This document shows positions 56,638 through 64,000 of a stretch of 64,000 bases of DNA, one piece after another (positions within the stretch are counted from its first letter, which is position 1; every line of letters begins with the position of its first letter). The notes under the pieces were generated by a model, which did no database searches, was not told where the DNA came from, and saw only the letters and a program-made list of their open reading frames with translations. The DNA lies in NCBI GenBank assembly GCA_026075535.2, contig AP026541.1, positions 4,898,001 to 4,962,000 of the forward strand. Direction: 5' to 3'. Made by a program: the position numbers and the translations under genes. The DNA is from Tricholoma matsutake (taxonomy: Eukaryota; Basidiomycota; Agaricomycetes; Agaricales; Tricholomataceae).

Positions 56638-58787
56638 CCTATGAGGCAGCTTTTGGGAGGAAGCCAGACCTCAGTCAGGTTCATGAGTGGGGCAAAAAAG
56701 TCTGGGTGTGGATTGAGGGTGGGGATAAGCTTGGTGGACATGTCAGAGAAGGTCGATAGCTTGGCAAAGCAACAGTTGTCGAGTATACTGGCTGGATAAG
56801 CAAAGTGTCACCACAGAGCATAATGTCTACTTTGACAAAACACAAGCATCAGCAGAATGTCTCGAGGGGGAGGATTGGGACTTTGTCGAGCTGTCCCCTG
56901 ACTCACTCACCTCAGTGCTATCAACCTTGAACAACACATCACCCACTTCTGCATCCACAGCTCCACCACCCATACCAGCTCAGCCTGAAGCACCTCCCAA
57001 AGATGATGCACCCTCCAGGCATATTCAAAAACCCAGCCAACGCATCCAAGATATCCTCGCTGGCCATGGAGTAACCTCCACATGTCCTTCTGATCCTCAG
57101 GTTGCCTCAGGAGTACAGTTGCCAACTGTCAGTGACAATGTTGAGCTTGAGGGGAAGGGAACAGTGGATTGGATGATGGCAGCCGACTTCACAGAAGAGT
57201 ACACAATGGCAGCAGAAATTAGTGAAGCAGAGGCACTTGAGCCTCAGACTTTATCTGAAGCAAAGCACTGTCCTGACTGGCCGCTGTGGGAGAAGGCAAT
57301 CTATGAGGAGTTGGCAACCTTAAAGGAGATGGAAACTTACGAGCTTGTTGAAACCCCCACAGATGTGAACATTGTTGGTTTGAAGTGGGTTTTTTGGGCA
57401 AAGAAGGATGCAGGTAGAAATGTTGTCTGTAACAAGGCCCATCTTGTTGCACAAGGCTTCTCACAAGTTCCCAGAGTCGACTACTTTGATACTTTTGCTC
57501 CTGTCACCAAGCTTGCATCAATCTGCACTGTCCTTGCAATGACCACCCACCTAGATCTTGAGCTCCATCAGATCGATATCAAAGGTGCATATCTAAATGG
57601 TGAACTCACCTCTCGGGAACAGATGTACATGAAGCAACCCCCTGGCTATGCTGCTCCCAACTCCACTGGCCAAGTCTGGCACCTTCAAAAAACCCTTTAC
57701 AGCCTGAAACAGTCCAGTCATCGATGGTACCACAAACTCATTGAAATCCTTGTTGAGCATTTGGGATTTACATGCTGCAATGTCAACCAAGCAGTCTTCT
57801 TTCAACATGAGGGGTGTAACCTTATCATCATTTTTGTTCACGTTGATGACTGCACCATAGCAGCAACCACTATCATGCTAATTTTAGACTTCAAAAGAAA
57901 AATTTCTGAGCACGTCAAAATCACTGACCTTGGTGAGCTCCACTGGCTTCTCAGCATTGAAATCCATCACAACCATGAATGCCACTCCATCCACCTCTCC
58001 CAATGCTCCTATATCGACTCTATCATTTGTCGTTACAACCTCCAAGACATCAAGCCCCATGGAAATGAACCTTCATCTTTCCTCATCTCTACCACTGCCA
58101 AATTCACCCAGATGCATGGTGCATACCACAAAGCTGTAGGCTCACTTATGTATGCTTCACTTGGCATGTGCCCAGACATTTCCTTTGCAGTCCAAACTGT
58201 CTCGCATTTTTCAACAAAGCCCAGCATGGCACATTGGAAGGCTGTCAAGTGTATCTTTTGGTACTTGAAGGGTACAAACAAGCTTTGGTTGTTGTTTGGA
58301 GGAACTCATGGCGAGTTGACAGGCTTTGCTGATGCTGATGGGAACATGGCTGAAGATTGTGATGCCATCTCTGGGTATGCTTTTTTTCTTCACAGCAGTG
58401 CTGTTTCATGGAGTGCTAAATGTCAGGAGATCATCTCACTCTCCACAACTGAGAGTGAATATGTGGCTGCAACACACACTGCCAAAGAAGTGTTGTGGCT
58501 GCACTCACTCATCACCCAACTTTTCTCACTCAACCTTGACCCTACCACACTCTTTTCAGACAATCAGTTAGCCATTACACTCAGTCAGGATCATCAATAC
58601 CACACTCATACAAAACACACTGACATTCATTTCCACTTCATTTGCTGGATCATTGAACAGGGTTCCCTTTGACTCATCTACTGTCCCATGGATGACATGA
58701 TCATGGATACCCTCACTAAAGCCCTCCCTTCTGCAAAAGTCAAGCATTTCACATCCCAACTCAGACTCTTGCCAGCTTGAGGGGGAG
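56638..58787 (+). pseudogene. Copia B 3' part: integrase end, reverse transcriptase, RNase H
   Basis: Continues the integrase (YEAAFGRKPDLSQVHEWGKK) with frameshifts up to about 56800. A frame is then open from RVYWLDKQSVTTEHNVYFD (about 56785) to the TGA at 58670-58672, over 600 codons. It holds LKWVFWAKKDAGRNVVCNKA, HLVAQGFSQVPRVDYFDTFA, YMKQPPGYAAPNS, TLYSLKQSSHRWYHKL, the polymerase box FVHVDDCTI (HVDD rather than YVDD), and RNase H FADADGNMAEDCDAISGYAF and SLSTTESEYVAATHTAKEVL. The TGA at 58670 probably replaces CGA, since LIYCPMDDMIMDTLTKALPS follows in frame. It is the best-preserved enzyme-coding stretch of the island. Confidence 0.88.
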
Positions 58788-59184
58788 TGTTGGAATACCA
58801 AGCTGACTATGCCTGAGCTTCAGCCCAAAGATCCTCATGGTATCAGTATCACATTCATTCTCTATTTCATATTCTACTTGGTTACAACTCCTTAACTGTT
58901 TAGCCTATTTACCCTTTTGCTTAACTACTGTACCTTTCCACATGGTCACTCATAGCATAAAACATATGTAGTTTTTGTACTCGCACCTCAGTCATTTGGC
59001 TCTTGCTCTTGCATGCAAACACTGAGGTAAATACCCTTCTACTTACTTTACTATTATTCTTGTTACTTACTTGACATTCACCTAGTTAACTTACACTTTG
59101 TATAGGTGAATACATCAGTTGTTTGGCTCTCACTCTCATGTGCAAATACTGAGTTAACTTACACTTTGTATAGCTATTCTTACA
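58788..59184 (+). repeat. Copia B 3' LTR (right end approximate)
   Basis: Begins TGTTGGAATACC directly after the polypurine tract ttgagggggag. The right end is guessed from ...ttcttaca at about 59184. Inside it, segments of the form ttggctcttgctcttgcatg at about 58995 and 59121, and gttaacttacactttgtata at about 59085 and 59153, are duplicated, so part of the LTR is a degenerate tandem repeat. Confidence 0.55.
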
Positions 59185-59634
59185 CATGATGCTGCCACTC
59201 CCTCTCTCCCTCGACCCACTACCACCAGTGCAACTTCATCACTACACCATCATCACTCCCATGCCTGCAGGAGCCATGAGTAGCAACAAATGACAACAAC
59301 CATCATTTGGGCTCTAGGATATGTTTTTCTTTATTTGTTTCTTGTTTTTATAAGTTGACTAACCATAATTTTTCATTTTTAGGATCTATTCTACCAGTAA
59401 CAACAGGCGCTGATGTGGCACAACCCACACTCACACCCGCCTGCACTACCCCTCCTCCCCATCCAAATGGAATGTGAGGGGTATTGGTAAGCCTCAGGAC
59501 ATCAGGGAGGGGCACCAGGAGACCCATGAGGGGGACACCCCCCAGGTGAGCACCAACAACCCCCCTCTAAGTGCCACATCAGTAACAGTGGCCACCCCCG
59601 ATGCAAAACATTGACCCAGCACCTGCTCCCAGCC
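59185..59634. other. Unassigned, C-rich low-complexity sequence
   Basis: No protein or known repeat recognised. Rich in CCC/ACC runs, it leads into the hairpin array that starts at 59635. Confidence 0.3.
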
Positions 59635-60615
59635 CTACTAGCAACTGCTTGTAGATATAAGGGCAACCTCAGCCTCTAGCAAAGGGAAATCCAAAGTTAA
59701 AATTATACTACATATTACAGGGATTGGAGGTGCACCTAGCAAAGGGAAATCCAAAGAGAAAACTCTGTGGACCCCTTTGCCAATGCCCAGTATATGTGAA
59801 GACTGCAAAAATCAAATAATAATCTAAAAATAGAAAAGGCGGAGATAGGCAGATCAAGGCTGCCAAATGACATCATACCAAGGGGTAGATGTTGGAAGGG
59901 GTGCTCTGCCTCTAAATATAAAACTGTCAACATGCACAAATGTGATAGAAAGGGAAATTAGTAATAAAATAGGGAAAAATCATAGAAAATGAAGAATAGA
60001 AGGAAATGAAGTGAGGAAAAATATAGGACAAACATAAAAAATAGGAGAAACACACAGGGCACCCCCCCCCCAAGCCCCCCCTAGTCCCCTTACAGTAGAG
60101 TGGATTGCAGGTGCTAACCAGCCTACAGTGACCCAGCCTCATGAGCAACTGCTCATGGGGTGGATCACAGGTGGGACAATGACTGGGATGCCAGCATGAG
60201 CAACAGCGGTGCCAAACAACACACCACCCAACCCCAGCCTCATGAGCAACTGCTCATGGGGTGGATCACAGATGGAATGGCAACAATGACACTGAATGGC
60301 ACAGACGAGGGTTCAAGGGAGGAGGGAGACAGCACCCCAGCACCCATCCCCCACCACTGTGAGCACTCACTCACAGGGTGGGTCAGGTGCTAACAGGCAT
60401 GCCTCCCCTCCCCCATGACAATGACAAGTGGTACAGCACTCACCCCCATGCCTACAACCCACTGCTTGTAGGGTGGGTTTCAGGTGCAGATTGAATGATG
60501 AGGGCACAAGGAGGGGGGAGGGCAGGAGCTTGTTTCCAATGATGAAGGGGACTGACAACCAGGGCTGACAACAACAACAGCATGCCCCACCACTGCTGCA
60601 AGCAACTGCTTGCAG
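59635..60615. repeat. Array of six hairpin-forming repeat units
   Basis: Six short palindromes, each followed by a GGGTGG-like box: 59635-59654 (CTACTAGCAACTGCTTGTAG), 60140-60157 (CATGAGCAACTGCTCATG), 60241-60258 (same), 60358-60375 (TGTGAGCACTCACTCACA), 60452-60471 (CTACAACCCACTGCTTGTAG) and 60596-60615 (CTGCAAGCAACTGCTTGCAG). Stem sequences differ while pairing is kept. Units are about 60-145 bases apart once the solo LTR 59656-60094, which sits at the edge of unit 1, is removed. No protein is encoded. Confidence 0.7.
59656..60094 (-). mobile_element. Solo LTR (copy C, TGTAAGGGG family) in the hairpin array
   Basis: 439 bp, in its own orientation TGTAAGGGG...GCCCTTATA, flanked by a perfect 5-bp duplication GTAGA (59651-59655 and 60095-60099). 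Over most of its length it matches the solo LTR at 46977-47402. A long C run (cccccccccc) occurs near its end. Confidence 0.92.
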
Positions 60616-61049
60616 GGTGGATACAGGGTGCTGAGGAGGCAACACAATGGGGGACTGACTGGATGAAGGACAGTGGATGCAATCAAGGGGTTACCGCGAT
60701 GCGATGAAGGTTACCACAGCACAACAAGTAAGGGGGCTACCATGACAGGGCCACTCGCCTTCTGCATATGACCATTTACTTTGCTTTGTCTTTCATAGTT
60801 ATTTTTGTCAGTAGTACAGAAGAATGCATTTTATTGCATGAACAATAACCTAAGACTATGAATACAAAATAATACATTTTAATTGCACAACTAAGACTAT
60901 GATTGCCCATTTTAGTGACAAGCTCAAGAAAAAATTTCACCAAGTCCTTTAAGGTGGAGTTTGAATGTGCCAAGTACTTGCCAGCACTGCCAAAGACCAT
61001 GTAGAATGCATTTTTGTGGTTTTTGCTTTCCAGAGTGTTCATGGTAGCC
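60616..61049. other. Unassigned sequence between hairpin array and copia D
   Basis: No gene recognised. A minus-strand frame at 60776-61051 (FYMVFGSAGKYLAHSNSTLK) is unidentified and may be decayed sequence linked to copia D. Confidence 0.3.
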
Positions 61050-61172
61050 ATTTTTTATGTCATTTTTTGTTTCATTTTTTGGATCATTCTGATCATTCTT
61101 CTGCCAAACATGTGAAAATGAGCCAAAAGTGTTTACTGTGAACAACCCTATTGTGAGCATGTGCTCAGCAGT

Positions 61173-61995
61173 TGTAAGGGCAACCTTACAATCAAAGCAG
61201 AACAAGCCTGATACTTGCAAGGGAAATCCAAAGTTAGATTGAGGAACTATGGATACAGCAATCCTACTCACCTTGCAAGGGAAATCCAAAGAGAATACTC
61301 TAAGGATCACCTTGCAAAGTGGAACTACTTAACTAGACTACCAAGAATGACACATACTAAAAAGATGGGACCTGCAACTGCCAAGGCAAATCACTGATAC
61401 TTCACAATACATGATGCTGCAGCCCAATGCAGCCTGTAGCAGACAGGGGCTGCTACCAACATCACAAAGGAACCAAAGACTGCACTAAACATGGATAGGG
61501 AGGCCCGACAACTGAGGGGACAATTCCTAGGTACTGGGGGATCATCCTAGGCCTTGGCAAGGCCCCGTAACATACTGCAAAGATACTTCGAAGTACTTCA
61601 CAGCACTTTGGCAGGTGTTCGAAGATCTTCGTAGACACTCGATGACATCTGTACATGTTTGTAGATCCTTGTAGATGTTCTATGATGTTTGTACATGTTT
61701 GTAGATCTTCATAGACCTTCTTCAAAGATGTTCATAGACCTTCAAAGATGTTTGTAGACCTTTGAAGATGTTCATAGATGTTCAATGAGGTTCATTGAGG
61801 TTTCAATTGAGGTTTTGGGTTTTGATCAAGGTTTTGGCTTCGATTGAGGTCATTTGAAGTAGTTCGAATGGGTTTGTAGATGTTCGAGGATGATTGGTGA
61901 GGTCCTTGAAGATTTCGTAGACGTTCGAATGTGTTTGAAGGTCGCTAGGAGGGATGGGGAGAGTGTATCGAAGCTCACTGAGTCATCCCCTTACA
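61173..61995 (-). mobile_element. Solo LTR (copy D, 823 bp) in copia D
   Basis: TGTAAGGGG...TTGCCCTTACA in its own orientation, with a perfect 5-bp duplication GCAGT (61168-61172 and 61996-62000). Its last 150 bases share the GGATTTCCCTTTGC-type module with the shorter TGTAAGGGG LTRs (as GGATTTCCCTTGC), but the rest is unrelated and contains a degenerate repeat at 61600-61930 made of units such as tttgtagatc and ttcatagacc. Confidence 0.9.
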
Positions 61996-62513
61996 GCAGT
62001 TGCCAAGTGTATAGTCAGCAAGTAGAGTTTCTTGGAGGTTAAAGAACTGCAGGCAATTAAAGCTCCTGTGGACTTATTGGTTATCCAACATGAGGAGTCA
62101 TAAAAATGAGTGACAGTATTGGAGTCTGCAGCTAGGGAGCTGACAAAAATAAGGCGAACTGATGAATTAGAAACATAGAGTGCATTACATAAGGTGATTG
62201 ATGTGCCCTGAGCCACCCATAACTTGATGTCACCAACACTGATTGCTGTGATCGAAGAACCTCTCACACCCTTAACTGATCAAGATTGGATTGGGCAGAG
62301 AGAGAGGAAATCTGAACAATCTGGGGATATGTGAACTGTGGCACCACTGTCAATGAGGAATGTTAAATTATCCAAAGACATCTGGGTGCATGTAGTTTGG
62401 TCCAAAGGTTCAACTATAAAGACACTGGGGTAGAGTACTTTCCCCAGTCTACACTGGTTCTTGGCTCCTCCTCAATGACTTTGTATTCAATGTTGTCAAT
62501 TGTAGCAGTGGAA
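61996..62513 (-). pseudogene. Copia D protease and pre-integrase region
   Basis: TSTATIDNIEYKVIEEEPRT (continuing the gag frame across the LTR), then the aspartic protease motif LIDSGATVHISPDCSDFL near 62350, and SVGDIKLWVAQGTSITLCNA, LYVSNSSVRLIFVSSLAADS and CWITNKSTGALIA, the usual copia protease-to-integrase linker. A frameshift lies near 62400 and a stop near 62280. Confidence 0.75.
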
Positions 62514-62518
62514 GTGGG

Positions 62519-63224
62519 TGTCAAGAAACGTTCCTCGCCCAATCGGAACCCGCATCTATCTGACCCTTTCCCGCACATCAAACATGACTTTTGTCTATGC
62601 CTCCTGATTTTGTTCCCAGCCACCTTGCACTGCCCACACTGCTGTGCATCAGGCCGCCTTGTACAGCATCCACGGCTGCCTTTCCAAGGCTGCTGTCTCT
62701 ATTGCAAATTCAACTATGGATTCCTGTGCAGCTCCCGCTAGATAATTTATCTATGCAGTCGAGACACTGCTGCAGTCTTCGTTCCTGTTCCACATTATTC
62801 CAGACTACAGTATTTAAACTTAGTTAGTTTCGCCTTGTATTCCTCAGTTTGTATATCGACATAGACTCAACTTTAATCTGCCAATCCAAACCTCCTTCTA
62901 CTCCAACCTCAGTTCTCTAAGAGTCTGAACTCTGTTTGACTTGACCTCCAGTCTCCCTCTGAAGTTCTAACCTCATCTGAACTTAACCTAAGTCCCTCTG
63001 TACTCCTTCCTGTGTTTACCTGCACTTTCCCATTCCTACCTCCAAACCTCCAACCTGAAATTAGGACACCAGACGAGGTGAAGGGCACAGCTTCTTACAA
63101 GCTGAAGCCAAGTCCTTTACATTTCCCCTCCCGCAGAATCCGCAATGACCCGACACCCTTCCATAAACAACACCCGCAGTGTCCGAGCAGATTCCGACGA
63201 ACCCTCTAGGATCAGTTCTTAACA
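62519..63224. mobile_element. Solo LTR (copy E, 706 bp) in copia D
   Basis: Begins TGTCAAGAA and ends TTCTTAACA, so the ends are short inverted repeats of the form TGTYAAGAA. It is flanked by a perfect 5-bp duplication GTGGG (62514-62518 and 63225-63229). Removal restores the copia D frame AYNPTSTATID. A TATA-like tatttaaactt lies near 62811. It is unrelated in sequence to the TGTAAGGGG LTRs. Confidence 0.85.
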
Positions 63225-64000
63225 GTGGGGTTGTATGCAGTAGTGGCAAATTCAGGAGAGTGGTTAGCCATGGACATGTTTTTAGGATCAACTATGATGG
63301 TGAATGCACAACCATTGATGTCTTTCATGGTTATAGGTATCTTCAAGGTAATGGATCCTGATTTCTTCTTTTCAGAAGCTGCCCTGCAAGCTTCTATGGA
63401 CTCATCAGTTGCTTTACCTGCCATACCTCACCCAGATTTTACACAGTACTCAATAGTATGCCCAGTCTTCTTACAGACAGGGTTGCTACAAACAAGACCA
63501 TTAGATGGTTTAGGTGGTTTGGTATGAACAGTGAGTGCAAGTGGGGCAAAATTGCACAGGTCATTCTTGAGAGGGGATTGTTCATTCTCCAAGAATTGGT
63601 GAATCTTCATAGATGTGTATGGTGAGGCATCTGTAGAGGCCGCAATGTCATGGGGAATAATAGAGCATGCATGAGGGAAATGTTTGCTAAGGGAGTTTAG
63701 AAGTGCAATACAACAAAGAAGGTCAGGTTTGATGTCCCCCATGGCAAAAGTGCATCAATGAGATTTCAGATTTTATCAGCAGTCTCGGGCAGAGGGGTAT
63801 CCTTGTGCACTGAGTAGCAAGGGCCTGCTGTAAGAGCTGGACTTGGCAGACTGGGCCCTCCTTCTGATGACAGTCCTGGCTCTATGAGTACATCATTGGT
63901 AGTATCACTGTGGACCCAGCACAGTAGCAATTTTAGCCATATAAGTGCCAAAACATGAATTTTCTAATTTAAATGGCTGAATTCGTGGTGGATGAATTTG
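63225..64000 (-). pseudogene. Copia D gag
   Basis: Reading leftwards: KLENSCFGTYMAKIATVLG (gag start region), SLSKHFPHACSIIPHDIAAS, MKIHQFLENEQSPLKND and the knuckle CSNPVCKKTGHTIEYCVKSG, then MAGKATDESIEACRAASEKK and EFATTAYNPT, where the solo LTR at 63224 begins. A TGA follows CVKSG and at least one frameshift lies near 63750. The 5' end is outside the window. Confidence 0.7.

Larger units (their letters stand above)
49345..59184 (+). mobile_element. Ty1/copia retrotransposon B (5'-truncated), host of two nested insertions
   Basis: The element starts inside the pre-integrase domain, runs through integrase, is interrupted by a 371-bp foldback MITE (49925-50295) and by a 6.24-kb gypsy element (50397-56637), and resumes with the rest of integrase, reverse transcriptase and RNase H, a polypurine tract and its 3' LTR from 58788. 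Without the insertions it would be about 3.2 kb. Its gag, protease and 5' LTR are missing. Confidence 0.85.
61050..64000 (-). mobile_element. Ty1/copia retrotransposon D (fragment, runs off the right edge)
   Basis: Minus-strand pieces in gag-to-pol order from right to left: gag (64000-63225), protease and pre-integrase region (62513-61996), and a possible continuation left of 61172 (ATAEHMLTIGLFTVNTFGSF). It is interrupted by solo LTRs at 62519-63224 and 61173-61995. Both junctions rejoin cleanly when the LTRs are removed. Confidence 0.75.

Noticed and set aside
60101..60615. CRISPR-like array
   Set aside because: Repeats are palindromic but irregularly spaced and vary in sequence, no cas genes are present and the genome is fungal.
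1..64000. tRNA, rRNA or snRNA genes
   Set aside because: Scanned by eye for T-arm and box motifs; nothing convincing (for example ggttcgaaat at 26088 lacks the rest of a tRNA).

Overview
The window looks like nuclear DNA of a mushroom-forming basidiomycete (Agaricomycetes). Genes are split by many 45-70 nt GT-AG introns, housekeeping genes are tightly packed on both strands, and the mobile DNA includes a CxC5/CxC6-type KDZ transposase, Ty1/copia and chromodomain Ty3/gypsy elements. Species cannot be named from the sequence alone.

Positions 1 to about 35.8 kb form a gene-dense block with no recognisable transposon: sulfate permease (-, cut by the left edge), a STRAP-type WD40 protein (+), a P-loop GTPase (+), an ISWI chromatin remodeller (-), cofactor-independent phosphoglycerate mutase (+), a short-chain dehydrogenase (+), the APC/C activator Cdc20/Slp1 (-), a second copy of the P-loop GTPase (-), the bifunctional biotin gene BioDA (+), an EST1/SMG6-like PIN-domain protein (+), nucleoside diphosphate kinase (-), QCR7 (+), transketolase (-) and a YicI-type GH31 alpha-xylosidase (-). 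They are mostly unrelated housekeeping functions (sulfate uptake, glycolysis, pentose phosphate pathway, respiration, biotin, cell cycle, chromatin, RNA decay). They share divergent promoters and short convergent ends rather than a common pathway.

From about 35.9 kb to the right edge the sequence is a transposon island. In order it holds: a small inverted-repeat element with a 118-codon coiled-coil ORF; a 4.8-kb KDZ-type element with inverted arms, a broken transposase and a convergent cysteine-rich/heptad-repeat protein; a truncated LTR; copia element A, broken by a solo LTR; a minus-strand copia gag fragment (C); copia element B, into which a 371-bp foldback MITE and a complete 6.24-kb chromodomain gypsy element have inserted; an array of hairpin-forming repeats, also split by a solo LTR; and copia element D (minus, running off the right edge), broken by two further solo LTRs. 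Target-site duplications are readable for six insertions, so the order of nesting can be worked out.

Decay in the island is strikingly CpG-directed. Most in-frame stops are TGA where arginine CGA is expected, and the two gypsy LTRs differ almost only at former CpG sites, some decayed to TG in one LTR and CA in the other. This fits cytosine methylation of transposons followed by deamination. Other points of interest are a 6-nt micro-exon in STRAP, a GC-AG intron in phosphoglycerate mutase, and a covarying hairpin array at 59.6-60.6 kb.
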